A stretch of DNA of 64,000 nt, taken from contig NZ_LT635783.1 in NCBI RefSeq assembly GCF_900128455.1, forward strand, positions 3,026,497 to 3,090,496. Direction: 5' to 3'. The notes below the pieces were generated by a model. That model was not told the DNA's origin and ran no database searches. It worked only from the letters and a program-made list of their open reading frames with translations. The DNA is from Bacteroides mediterraneensis (GTDB lineage Bacteria > Bacteroidota > Bacteroidia > Bacteroidales > Bacteroidaceae). Position numbers and translations under genes: made by a program. How positions within the stretch are numbered: the first letter of the stretch is position 1; each line of letters opens with the position of its first letter. Below, piece by piece: positions 54,558-64,000 of this stretch.

Positions 54558-54661
54558 TTTATAGACTTTTTTTCATAAGGCAGCCCCATCCATCCCACAA
54601 AATCTAAACCACATACGTTTTTGTAATTAATACAAATTAATACTATACCATAAAATAGGTA

Positions 54662-54692
54662 TTGTACAACACAAGCTTTTTCGCTAACTTTG
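54662..54692 (+). promoter_or_regulatory. Promoter of pflB
   Basis: TTG at 54662-54664 and TAACTTTG at 54685-54692 are separated by 20 bases. The ATG follows 49 bases later. Confidence 0.6.
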
Positions 54693-54741
54693 CACTCGGT
54701 TTAAAGAAACCCAATTCACATAACTTTTAATATTTCAATTT

Positions 54742-56964
<2,223 letters not shown>

Positions 56965-56990
56965 TTGAAACTAAAAAGTATATTCACTTT

Positions 56991-57040
56991 AGACACAGGT
57001 TACCCCGGCATAATCAAGGGGTAGCTTGTGTCTATTATTT
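56991..57040 (+). terminator. Hairpin terminator between pflB and pflA
   Basis: AGACACAGGTTACCCC (56991-57006) and GGGGTAGCTTGTGTCT (57018-57033) pair with one mismatched step and are followed by ATTATTTTTT. It ends just before the pflA ATG, so pflA is likely expressed at a lower level by read-through. Confidence 0.7.
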
Positions 57041-57052
57041 TTTATTTACCTC

Positions 57053-57781
57053 ATGATTAGAGTACATTCATACGAATCACTAGGCACATACGACGGACCA
57101 GGGATACGCCTGGTCGTATTCCTCCAAGGCTGTAACTTCCGGTGCCTGTATTGTGCCAATCCGGACACCATTGACGCCAAAGGAGAAAGTAAGGAAACAG
57201 CTCCAGAAGAAATTCTCAAAATGGCCGTAAGCCAGAAACCTTTCTTCGGAAAAAAAGGAGGTATCACTTTCAGCGGCGGAGAACCCACTTTCCAAGCTAA
57301 AGCCCTGATACCTTTGCTCCGCATACTGAAAGAAGCGGGCATACATATCTGCATAGACACCAACGGAGGAATCTGGAATGAAGATGTAAAAGAGCTTCTT
57401 TCACTGGCCGACCTTGTGCTGCTGGATGTCAAAGAATTCAATGACGCACGTCACAAGGTCCTCACCTCCAGAAGTAATGCACAGACCTTGAAAACAGCCG
57501 CCTGGCTCGAAGAAAACCAGAAACCTTTCTGGCTACGCTATGTACTGGTACAAAATTACAGTTATTTTAAAGAGGACATAGAAGCCTTGGGTGAACATTT
57601 CAAAAACTACCACATGATTGAACGGGTAGAGATACTTCCCTACCACACCTTGGGGGTACACAAGTACGAAGCCATGAAAATGGAGTATAAGCTGAAAGAC
57701 GTCAAGCTGAATACCCAGGCACAGCTGGACGAAGCCAAACAACTGTTTGACAAGTATTTCAAGACCGTGTATGTGAACTAG
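57053..57781 (+). CDS. pflA: Pyruvate formate-lyase activating enzyme
   Basis: This 242-residue radical SAM enzyme installs the glycyl radical on PflB. The cluster motif is GCNFRCLYCANPDT with CX3CX2C near 28, followed by ITFSGGEPTFQAKALIPLL near 70 and CIDTNGGIWNE near 100, all typical. The C-terminal part has the expected VEILPYHTLGVHKYEAMKM. The ATG at 57053 is chosen because the longer frame starting at 57026 begins in the terminator stem and lacks a family N-terminus. Confidence 0.95.
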   Translation: MIRVHSYESLGTYDGPGIRLVVFLQGCNFRCLYCANPDTIDAKGESKETAPEEILKMAVSQKPFFGKKGGITFSGGEPTFQAKALIPLLRILKEAGIHICIDTNGGIWNEDVKELLSLADLVLLDVKEFNDARHKVLTSRSNAQTLKTAAWLEENQKPFWLRYVLVQNYSYFKEDIEALGEHFKNYHMIERVEILPYHTLGVHKYEAMKMEYKLKDVKLNTQAQLDEAKQLFDKYFKTVYVN

Positions 57782-57872
57782 TTTCTTTTTTTAAAAAATA
57801 TTTTGTCTTTTCGTGCAGTATTCCTTTCTATATTCCATTTATTAGTCAGAAAAAAGAAATTTAGACGCTAAT

Positions 57873-58097
57873 ATGAAAAGAATACGGTTAGTGAATAGCA
57901 TCGAGATGGAAAAAGAGAAGGCAAAAAGAATCTCCAGCAAGCAATTGGAAGCCAAGATTACAGCTTTTACCATCTTATTGGCGGTGATCGTCATGAATAT
58001 ATTGTGGTGGACAGGTACACAATTCTTGGAATGGAGTCACAACCACAATATGACCAAAGCTGCAAAACCCTTCATCCAAACTATGCAGCAAAAGTAA
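57873..58097 (+). CDS. Small single-pass membrane protein, unknown function
   Basis: This 74-residue protein has a basic N-terminus (EKEKAKRISSKQLEAKI), one hydrophobic helix (TAFTILLAVIVMNILWW) and a short soluble end (NHNMTKAAKPFIQTMQQK). No family is recognised. The frame may start at the Met at residue 12. It lies 91 bases after pflA and ends before a terminator, so it could be read through from pflA. Confidence 0.55.
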   Translation: MKRIRLVNSIEMEKEKAKRISSKQLEAKITAFTILLAVIVMNILWWTGTQFLEWSHNHNMTKAAKPFIQTMQQK

Positions 58098-58120
58098 CCC
58101 TTCTTTGAATCGAGGGTAAA

Positions 58121-58160
58121 AAAAAGTTCCAGCGTCTTTGTGAAGACATTGGAACTTTTT
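58121..58160. terminator. Bidirectional terminator before lutC
   Basis: AAAAAGTTCCA (58121-58131) pairs with TGGAACTTTTT (58150-58160), with GTCTT/AAGAC inside. It separates the small protein gene from the convergent lut operon. Confidence 0.85.
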
Positions 58161-58180
58161 CTTTTATCAGCTTAACCTCC

Positions 58181-58768
58181 TTATACCAGCAACACAGTCA
58201 GTTCACGGGCTCCATGGGCCCCTAAAACCAACGCCTGCTCAATATCGGCTGTTTTGGAAGGACCTGAAATAAATACGCCGTAACCAAATTCACCTGTATC
58301 TGTCTTCTGATAGGCCTCATGCATGTTATTGACCAGGTTCTTCCGGTCGAGCAAAAGAATCAACGCCTCAGAAATGAAATACACCGCACGCTGTTCTACA
58401 TCCTGCTCCACCCAGACGGCTCCATTTTCACAAACGCCGATGCGGCCACGTACCACGGCCAGGTCGGTTCCATCCAAGTCTGCCGATGCAGCCACCTCGT
58501 CCGGATGGAAAGTGGCACACGTAATCTCTTTCAAATTGGAGGCAATGCGTTTGGCGTCCGGATACAATTTGCGAATCAAATCATTTATATCTTCACCGTC
58601 CTTTACCTCCACGACACGCCCACCGACTTCCGCAACCACTTTAGTGAACTGTGCCACCGGATTGGCATACGTTATCGCTTCCTGTTCCAAGGCCGACAAG
58701 TCGGGCTTCTCATAACGCACCCGCGTATTCCGACGGATGTTCTGCAATATATCTTCTCTACTACTCAT
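58181..58768 (-). CDS. lutC: Lactate utilization protein C (LUD domain)
   Basis: This 195-residue protein belongs to the LutC/YkgG family of the L-lactate oxidation complex. Characteristic segments are YANPVAQFTKVVAEVGGRVV, DLAVVRGRIGVCENGAVWVE and FISGPSKTADIEQALVLGAH, which is the LUD signature. With LutA and LutB it would oxidise L-lactate to pyruvate. It starts six bases after lutB ends, as the last gene of the operon. Confidence 0.92.
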   Translation of the reverse strand: MSSREDILQNIRRNTRVRYEKPDLSALEQEAITYANPVAQFTKVVAEVGGRVVEVKDGEDINDLIRKLYPDAKRIASNLKEITCATFHPDEVAASADLDGTDLAVVRGRIGVCENGAVWVEQDVEQRAVYFISEALILLLDRKNLVNNMHEAYQKTDTGEFGYGVFISGPSKTADIEQALVLGAHGARELTVLLV

Positions 58769-58774
58769 GACTCC

Positions 58775-60142
58775 TTATTTTACTTTACCCTTTTTCCACA
58801 TCTCATTAAAGCTTTCTTTGGCAAACTGAGGCATATCATGTTCTTTACCCCAATCATTCAAACCGTTATATATCAGTGCATGCGGGAATGAGTTCACCCA
58901 CGACGCCCGTGCCAATGCAAAATTGAACAAGGCCGGATGTTCCATCAATACTTTCATACCTCCCGACATGGTCCGTTTGGACGAACTGGCTACTCCCAAA
59001 TCGTCCAACTTCTGCCGCCAACGGTAAATCTGGTCGGCCAAGTCCACTTTTGCCGGACACACGTTCTGACAAGAATAGCACAAAGAACACGCCGATACGT
59101 TGTCGTAGTAATGCAAAGGAGCTTTCAGCATACCCAGATTGATACCGATAGGACCGGGAATAAAATACGTATACGAATATCCTCCCGAACGGCGATACAC
59201 CGGACACGTGTTCATGCAGGCCCCACAGCGCAGGCAGTTCAAGGTCTTCACATGCTCCTGATCGGCCAGAATATTACTGCGTCCGTTGTCCACAATAATG
59301 ATATGCAATTCTCCCCCCTTACGAGGCTTACGGTAATGAGAAGTATAAGTAGTAATCGGCTGTCCCGTACCGGAACGAGCCAGCAGTCGGGTAAATACCC
59401 CCAATGCTTCCCGGTCGGGTACAATTTTCTCCAGTCCGAAAGCGGCAATCTGCAGTTTGGGCTGCGAAGTTCCCATGTCGGCATTTCCTTCATTGGTACA
59501 TACCACAAACTCACCCGTAGAAGCCACGGCAAAGTTGGCTCCTGTCATGGCTGCTTCTGCCTCCAGAAACTTATGACGCAAATTCTTACGGGCTGCATGT
59601 GTCAGATAAGTCTGGTCGTTGTTACCCGGCTCCGTACCCATCTCCTTTACAAACAGTTCGCCGATTTCTTCCTTCTTGATGTGGATGGCCGGCACCACAA
59701 TGTGACTCGGCTTCTTGTGCATGAGCTGGAGAATCCGTTCACCCAAGTCACTTTCCACCACGTCAATCCCTTTCTGAATCAAGAATTCATTCAATCCACA
59801 CTCCTCAGCCAGCATGGATTTGCTCTTGATGAAACGATGCACATTATGCCCGTGCAAGATATTATAGATAATGGCACAATACTCATCCGCATCCTTTGCC
59901 CAATACACATGTGCTCCATTTGCCTGGGCATTCTTCTCGAACTCCTGCAAAAGCAAGTCAAGATGACTGTTGCTATACATTTTAATGGCAGAAGCCATAT
60001 CACGCAAATGCTCCCATTCCGGTACTTCCCGGCTGATTTTATCACGTTTGGCACGCATCATCCATAATGTCTGGTCGTGCCAGGCCGCCAGTTTCTTGTT
60101 TTCCTGAAACTTCTCGGCAGCTTTTGAATGTTTCGTACTCAT
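58775..60142 (-). CDS. lutB: Lactate utilization iron-sulfur protein B
   Basis: This 455-residue protein has the LutB layout: an LUD-like N-terminal part (EFEKNAQANGAHVYWAKDAD and FAVASTGEFVVCTNEGN) and a C-terminal ferredoxin-like region with two cluster motifs, CLRCGACMNTCPVYR near 310 and CSLCYSCQNVCPAKVDL near 350. It is the electron-transfer subunit of the lactate dehydrogenase complex, cytoplasmic. The frame continues upstream to 60229, but the ATG at 60142 lies in an ATGA overlap with the lutA stop, so it is preferred. Confidence 0.93.
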   Translation of the reverse strand: MSTKHSKAAEKFQENKKLAAWHDQTLWMMRAKRDKISREVPEWEHLRDMASAIKMYSNSHLDLLLQEFEKNAQANGAHVYWAKDADEYCAIIYNILHGHNVHRFIKSKSMLAEECGLNEFLIQKGIDVVESDLGERILQLMHKKPSHIVVPAIHIKKEEIGELFVKEMGTEPGNNDQTYLTHAARKNLRHKFLEAEAAMTGANFAVASTGEFVVCTNEGNADMGTSQPKLQIAAFGLEKIVPDREALGVFTRLLARSGTGQPITTYTSHYRKPRKGGELHIIIVDNGRSNILADQEHVKTLNCLRCGACMNTCPVYRRSGGYSYTYFIPGPIGINLGMLKAPLHYYDNVSACSLCYSCQNVCPAKVDLADQIYRWRQKLDDLGVASSSKRTMSGGMKVLMEHPALFNFALARASWVNSFPHALIYNGLNDWGKEHDMPQFAKESFNEMWKKGKVK

Positions 60143-60879
60143 AATCCTGCTGCTAAAACTTCTACAATATGAATGGTCTTGATGGGCAATTTCTCCCGGG
60201 AAATAATCCCGTTCTGATGCATCAGACAAGAACTGTCTGCCCCTACGATGTATTCGGCTCCCGTATCAATGTGACGCTGCACCTTGTCACGCCCCATCTG
60301 ACCGGATACAGCATGTTCCTCCACAGCAAACATACCGCCAAAACCGCAACATTCATCCGGACGTTCCGGTTCCACGACCTCGATACCTTTCACCAACGAC
60401 AACAAATCGCGAAGCTTGTTATAATAAGGTATATTCAACTCGCTGGGAGAAGAAAGATGCATCAGGCGAACCCCATGACAACTGTTCTGAATACTTACCT
60501 TGTGAGGAAAAGAAGCCTGCAAGGAGGTAGGCTTCACCACATCATGGATGAACTCACAAATATCATAAATTTTTTCTTCACTGGCACAACGGTGCGACTC
60601 TTTCGCCAACAGGTTACCATAATGGTCGCGCACAAACACCACGCAACTGGCCGAAGGGCCTACAATGTAATCATATTGTTCAAAAAGACGGTCAAAACGA
60701 CGGGCCAACTCCACAGACTCTTCCTCAAACCCCGCATTCGCCATCGGTTGTCCGCAGCAAGTCTGATCCAACGGATAATCGACATCTACCCCCAGACTTT
60801 TCAGTAACTTAAAAGAAGCTACTCCCACCTGTGGGTAAACGGCATTGATATAACAGGGAATAAATAATCCTACTTTCAT
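60139..60879 (-). CDS. lutA: Lactate utilization protein A (CCG domains)
   Basis: This 246-residue protein has two cysteine-rich CCG domains, as in LutA and heterodisulfide reductase subunits: LDQTCCGQPMANAGF near 37 and RPDECCGFGGMFAVEEHAVS near 153, and GADSSCLMHQNGII near 212. It would carry an iron-sulfur or disulfide-type cofactor site of the lactate complex. It is the first gene of the operon, overlapping lutB by four bases. A -7 box lies at 60912-60919. Confidence 0.93.
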   Translation of the reverse strand: MKVGLFIPCYINAVYPQVGVASFKLLKSLGVDVDYPLDQTCCGQPMANAGFEEESVELARRFDRLFEQYDYIVGPSASCVVFVRDHYGNLLAKESHRCASEEKIYDICEFIHDVVKPTSLQASFPHKVSIQNSCHGVRLMHLSSPSELNIPYYNKLRDLLSLVKGIEVVEPERPDECCGFGGMFAVEEHAVSGQMGRDKVQRHIDTGAEYIVGADSSCLMHQNGIISREKLPIKTIHIVEVLAAGL

Positions 60880-60911
60880 ATATCTAAATCAGTTATTAGT
60901 CTTCTTCCGAG

Positions 60912-60919
60912 CAAAAGTA
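60912..60919 (-). promoter_or_regulatory. -7 box for lutABC
   Basis: The minus strand reads TACTTTTG, 33 bases upstream of the lutA ATG. No clear -33 element follows. Confidence 0.45.
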
Positions 60920-60999
60920 AAAGCTTTTCTTCGGATATGAAAATTTTCCTTTGCATTTTGAACAGGTTTTAAAAACGAACAACAAACTGTTACAAATGC

Positions 61000-61031
61000 G
61001 TGCGCCCCGCGAATCACTTCGCAGGGCGCAC
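61000..61031. other. Very stable hairpin upstream of lutA
   Basis: GTGCGCCCCGCGAA (61000-61013) pairs with TTCGCAGGGCGCAC (61018-61031) in 13 of 14 positions around a TCAC loop. No T run follows on either strand within a few bases. It lies between the lutA -7 box and a further minus-strand -7 box at 61094-61101, so it may fold in a longer 5' leader or a small RNA. Confidence 0.55.
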
Positions 61032-61093
61032 CCAACTAATAACTAACTTCTTTTACTTTTGTGGTTTACGTAATTTCTATATGACTAACACTG

Positions 61094-61101
61094 CAAAGAT
61101 A
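61094..61101 (-). promoter_or_regulatory. Second -7 box upstream of lutA, before the hairpin
   Basis: The minus strand reads TATCTTTG, matching TAnnTTTG. A transcript from here would begin near 61088 and run through the strong hairpin at 61000-61031 towards lutA. Confidence 0.4.
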
Positions 61102-61171
61102 CGGGAATCCGCTTTCCCGGGCAATACCTAAAAATGGGTATTTTAGAATCGGTCCAAATAGCAAGATTCAC

Positions 61172-61780
61172 TTATAAGTTCATTTTCACTTCACTCAGTT
61201 CTACCAGTTTGTTTACAATGGCATAAATGGTCAATCCGGCCGCCGAATGGATTTGCAGCTTCCTCGTGATATTTCTCCGGTGCGTAATGACCGTATGCAC
61301 AGAAATATACAGTTTCTCAGCAATCTCTTTATTGGTCATTCCACGGACCACACAGCCCACAATTTCCTTTTCCCGCTGACTCAACGAATCTTGGTCGCTG
61401 TCCTCTTCTTCCGCCATGTTCATCAGCTGAGAAATCTTGTGTGACAACGATTCGACATCGTCAAACAGCCCTACGGAATCATCATAACCTTTCAACTGAC
61501 TGGCATCCACCATCGTATAAATCAATGACACAAACTTCATTGACTGGTCGGCATATTCCTGCTTGAAGGCCGCCACATCAAACCATCCTCCAAACTGAGG
61601 ATTTATCACCAATATCTGAGGCCTGTGTGCCTCCATACAATGCCGCAAACCCTCTTCCGAAGAAATTTCAATTACCTGCACCGACAAATCAGGCAGACGC
61701 CTCAACACAGACACCAGCCCGCTACGGACAATCATCGACTTTTCAGCCACAGCAATGTATATTGTTTCTTGCGGTTTCAT
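61172..61780 (-). CDS. LuxR-type regulator with a degenerate receiver domain
   Basis: This 202-residue protein has a receiver-like N-terminus and a LuxR/GerE helix-turn-helix C-terminus (LSQREKEIVGCVVRGMTNKE and IAEKLYISVHTVITHRRNI). The receiver is unusual. The acidic pair at the start reads AEK instead of DD, and the usual phosphoacceptor Asp in the strand ILVINPQFGGW is Asn at residue 60. It therefore probably is not controlled by normal phosphorylation. Its start overlaps the hemerythrin-like stop by four bases (ATGA), suggesting translational coupling. The target genes are unknown. Confidence 0.8.
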   Translation of the reverse strand: MKPQETIYIAVAEKSMIVRSGLVSVLRRLPDLSVQVIEISSEEGLRHCMEAHRPQILVINPQFGGWFDVAAFKQEYADQSMKFVSLIYTMVDASQLKGYDDSVGLFDDVESLSHKISQLMNMAEEEDSDQDSLSQREKEIVGCVVRGMTNKEIAEKLYISVHTVITHRRNITRKLQIHSAAGLTIYAIVNKLVELSEVKMNL

Positions 61781-62496
61781 TTTATCTCCTTTTCAAGCTC
61801 CATAATGGCGGGTACAAAAACATAATCTTCCACCCGGTTGTGTGAAGCCAAATCTTCTTCACAACTAAAAATATCGAACAGCGTGGCATTCAACAGCTGA
61901 TTGTCACCGCCCGACGGATAATATTTGATAATGATATTTTTCAATTCGGTCAGTTTGGCATTTACCTGGTCATGACGACGGGCAAACGCCCCGATACTAT
62001 AGTCCGGCAAACGCTCTCCCTTCAACAAATGCTCCACATACGTAAACACTTTTTCATTTTCATATTCCATGTGCTTCCGTACTTCATGCACATACGCATC
62101 AAAAAACTTGACAATGAGAAAAGCCACTTCATTTTCCGAAGAACAATCGATGGCTTCAATCAGTTTCCGACGGATGGTAGGCAGCTGAAAATCCAGAAAA
62201 TAAGAATGTGCCCGCTTCAGATAATCCATCAAGGCTGGAATGGAAAGCCCGCTCAAATGGTCATGAATATGATTGCTCTCCTCACCGAGAAAGTTCACTA
62301 CAATTAAAAACGTGTTGCAGTCCACATTGTTCATCGCGCAGACTTCCTGCACCGACTTGTCACCAAAGCCCAGCGAAACGCCAAAGCGGCTCAACACTTG
62401 CAAGAGCGCATAGTTCTCGCATATCAGGTCACTCATTTTGTCCGTGGGTTTATACATCCGGGTCGTATTGTTACACATAAATATCGTATTCATCAT
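61777..62496 (-). CDS. Hemerythrin-like di-iron protein with ScdA/RIC-like N-terminus
   Basis: This protein of about 239 residues is a member of the hemerythrin-domain superfamily. The metal-binding set is visible in order: SNHIHDHLSGL near 74, VHEVRKHMEYENEKVF near 135, RRHDQVNAKL near 172 and SHNRVEDYVFVP near 220. The N-terminal region (LLQVLSRFGVSLGFGDKSVQ then EVCAMNNVDCNTF) resembles the ScdA/RIC N-domain, which acts in repair of iron-sulfur clusters and nitric oxide stress. Several early Met codons are possible; the one at 62496 is chosen. A -7 box lies at 62580-62587. A LuxR-type gene overlaps its stop, hinting that the di-iron site senses oxygen, NO or iron for it. Confidence 0.82.
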   Translation of the reverse strand: MMNTIFMCNNTTRMYKPTDKMSDLICENYALLQVLSRFGVSLGFGDKSVQEVCAMNNVDCNTFLIVVNFLGEESNHIHDHLSGLSIPALMDYLKRAHSYFLDFQLPTIRRKLIEAIDCSSENEVAFLIVKFFDAYVHEVRKHMEYENEKVFTYVEHLLKGERLPDYSIGAFARRHDQVNAKLTELKNIIIKYYPSGGDNQLLNATLFDIFSCEEDLASHNRVEDYVFVPAIMELEKEIK

Positions 62497-62579
62497 TTTA
62501 CGTGGCAAAATAAAGAAATCCAGTCAAAAACCACAATCACTATTTTTAGGTATATTCCTGCACTTTTTGACCTTTCAGA

Positions 62580-62587
62580 CAAAGATA
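62580..62587 (-). promoter_or_regulatory. -7 box for the hemerythrin-LuxR unit
   Basis: The minus strand reads TATCTTTG, matching TAnnTTTG, 84 bases before the chosen ATG. Confidence 0.45.
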
Positions 62588-62676
62588 CACCGCAGTCCTC
62601 CATTTTCCGATGGGAAAATACACAAAAATCTCTAAATAAAAGCCGAAAAAACCGCCGCCGATACGTAGAAAAAAAT

Positions 62677-62684
62677 TACCTTTG
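62677..62684 (+). promoter_or_regulatory. -7 box for the small gene and ygiQ
   Basis: TACCTTTG matches TAnnTTTG and ends 27 bases before the ATG at 62712. Confidence 0.5.
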
Positions 62685-62711
62685 TTACATAAACTTTAAA
62701 ATTATCGCATT

Positions 62712-63059
62712 ATGTATACCATACAGGCCAACGCTTCCGGCACACGAAGCATCGACGTTTCTGAAAAACATCTGGAAACCATTGAAAAATATTCACTTTT
62801 CCAACAACTCATTGACAGCAACGGCATCGTAGACGAAACCGTGCTCGACAAGCTGAAACTGAACATCCGTTCACTGATTGCTTCCATGGAAGAAAACAGC
62901 AAGGATTTGCTCGACTTGTGCATCGACGTCATTTACCACAACAACATGAAAGCCTTCGGACTGCACCAGCTCATTCTGCTCTATATCAAATGGGAAAGAG
63001 AAAAAGAAGAGAAAGAAGACAACGAAGACGAATCTACAGAAGAAACCCACAATTCATAA
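62712..63059 (+). CDS. Small conserved-looking protein of unknown function
   Basis: This 115-residue protein has no signal peptide and is mainly helical (VDETVLDKLKLNIRSLIASM and CIDVIYHNNMKAFGLHQLIL), with a very acidic C-terminus rich in Glu and Asp. I recognise no family. It has its own -7 box, and the ygiQ start lies six bases after its stop, so the two are probably one transcript. It may be a cytoplasmic partner or a structural helper protein; this is a guess. Confidence 0.65.
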   Translation: MYTIQANASGTRSIDVSEKHLETIEKYSLFQQLIDSNGIVDETVLDKLKLNIRSLIASMEENSKDLLDLCIDVIYHNNMKAFGLHQLILLYIKWEREKEEKEDNEDESTEETHNS

Positions 63060-63065
63060 ACTGCC

Positions 63066-64000
63066 TTGAAAGAATACAAGCTGACCGACTGGCTGCCCAC
63101 AACCAAAAAAGAAGCCGAACTGAGGGGATGGAATGAACTGGATGTCATTATTTTCAGCGGGGATGCCTACGTGGACCATCCTTCTTTCGGAGCTGCCGTC
63201 ATCGGACGAATGCTCGAAGCCAAAGGCCTGAAAGTGGCCATCATTCCCCAACCCAACTGGCGCGATGACTTGCGCGACTTCAAGAAACTGGGAAGACCCC
63301 GCCTGTTCTTCGGCGTTTCTGCCGGATGCATGGACAGCATGGTCAACAAATACACGGCCAATAAACGACTGAGAAGTGAAGATGCGTATACTCCGGACGG
63401 ACGCCACGACATGCGTCCGGAGTATCCCAGCATTGTCTATACACAAATTCTGAAAAAGCTGTATCCCGATGTACCGGTGGTTTTGGGAGGTATTGAAGCT
63501 TCCCTCCGACGACTGACACATTACGACTACTGGGAAGAAAAGCTACGTCCTTCCATCCTGGTGGAATCGGGAGCGGACTTGCTGATTTACGGCATGGGCG
63601 AGAAGCCTATTACGGAGCTAAGTGAACGACTGCTGAAAGTGGAAGGAGAAACGCATGCCGGCGACCTGCCACACGACATTCCGCAAACGGCTTACCTGAT
63701 TTCGCAGAAAGAAGCTGCCCATCTGCCGGAGAATCCCAACGGACAGGGTGACCTTACCCTGTATTCCCATGAGGAATGTCTGAAAGACAAGAAAAAACAG
63801 GCACAGAATTTCCGCCACATCGAGGAAGAATCCAACCGTTATGCCGCAGCCCGCATACTGCAACAGGTAGGCAAACAGGCGGTGGTCACCAACCCTCCCT
63901 ATCCTCCGATGACACAAGGAGAGCTGGACATGTCGTTCGACCTGCCTTATACCCGTCTGCCGCATCCCAAATACAAGAACAAACGGATTCCGGCATACGA
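63066..64000 (+). CDS. ygiQ: YgiQ-family radical SAM protein, partial (C-terminus outside window)
   Basis: About 311 residues of the N-terminal part are present, and the frame runs off the window. It matches YgiQ: LKEYKLTDWLPTTKKEAELR at the start, LDVIIFSGDAYVDHPSFGAA near 29, RPRLFFGVSAGCMDSMVNKY near 78, RHDMRPEYPSIVYTQILKKL near 114 and GIEASLRRLTHYDYWEEKL near 145. The radical SAM cluster motif lies further on and is not visible. The start is a TTG at 63066, chosen because homologues as I remember them begin MKEYKLTDWLP here and no ATG is near. The function of YgiQ is unknown. Confidence 0.85.
   Translation, partial: MKEYKLTDWLPTTKKEAELRGWNELDVIIFSGDAYVDHPSFGAAVIGRMLEAKGLKVAIIPQPNWRDDLRDFKKLGRPRLFFGVSAGCMDSMVNKYTANKRLRSEDAYTPDGRHDMRPEYPSIVYTQILKKLYPDVPVVLGGIEASLRRLTHYDYWEEKLRPSILVESGADLLIYGMGEKPITELSERLLKVEGETHAGDLPHDIPQTAYLISQKEAAHLPENPNGQGDLTLYSHEECLKDKKKQAQNFRHIEEESNRYAAARILQQVGKQAVVTNPPYPPMTQGELDMSFDLPYTRLPHPKYKNKRIPAY

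Overview
The window is a Bacteroidales chromosome segment, most likely from Bacteroides or Phocaeicola. The evidence is the repeated Bacteroides-type promoter (a TAnnTTTG -7 box, often with TTTG/TTG about 18-23 bases upstream), the many SusC/TonB-type outer-membrane receptors, and lineage-typical families (GLPGLI, DUF4249, FecR with DUF4974-like end, DUF1343/NamZ, S41 lipoproteins). The species cannot be fixed from sequence reading alone.

Positions 1-7000 hold a partial secreted protein, a TPR protein, a PatB/MalY-type C-S lyase and a four-gene aromatic amino acid operon: prephenate dehydratase, class I aminotransferase, DAHP synthase-chorismate mutase fusion and prephenate dehydrogenase. The operon is preceded by an unlisted 29-residue leader peptide with eleven aromatic residues in a row (Phe and Tyr), followed by mutually exclusive antiterminator and terminator stems. 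This looks like a ribosome-mediated Phe/Tyr attenuator.

Positions 7000-14600 hold a small beta-barrel protein, a GHL10-type glycosidase, a palindromic repeat island, a large AT-rich intergenic region, and a pair made of a large surface lipoprotein (S-layer-like candidate) and an OmpA-family anchor protein.

Positions 14685-32740 are almost entirely minus-strand envelope genes. An ECF sigma factor, FecR, STN-type TonB receptor and DUF4249 lipoprotein form one unit. A second unit begins at a TlpA-like lipoprotein behind a promoter carrying a perfect palindrome, and contains two more TonB-type receptors, a BamE-like lipoprotein and two GLPGLI proteins. The last GLPGLI gene is split by a complete IS66 element with an 8-bp target duplication, so its original frame can be rebuilt exactly.

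Positions 33200-43000 hold a second repeat island, uvrA, a kinase-RapZ fusion (AmgK-like) overlapping a MurU-like nucleotidyltransferase, an LptD-like protein, an HD hydrolase and a NamZ-type exo-N-acetylmuramidase. Together NamZ, AmgK and MurU would form a peptidoglycan MurNAc salvage route.

Positions 43000-54500 hold ffh, a MATE transporter, a FadL-type porin, an S41 protease, an N-glycan-directed operon (GH29 fucosidase, CBM9-like/GHL10-like protein, PNGase F) and a tRNA cluster (Ser-Glu-Ser).

Positions 54700-64000 hold pflB and pflA, a small membrane protein, the lutABC lactate oxidation operon, a hemerythrin-like protein coupled to a LuxR regulator with a degenerate receiver, a small conserved protein and the start of a YgiQ radical SAM protein that runs off the window. 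The theme of this last part is anaerobic and redox metabolism.
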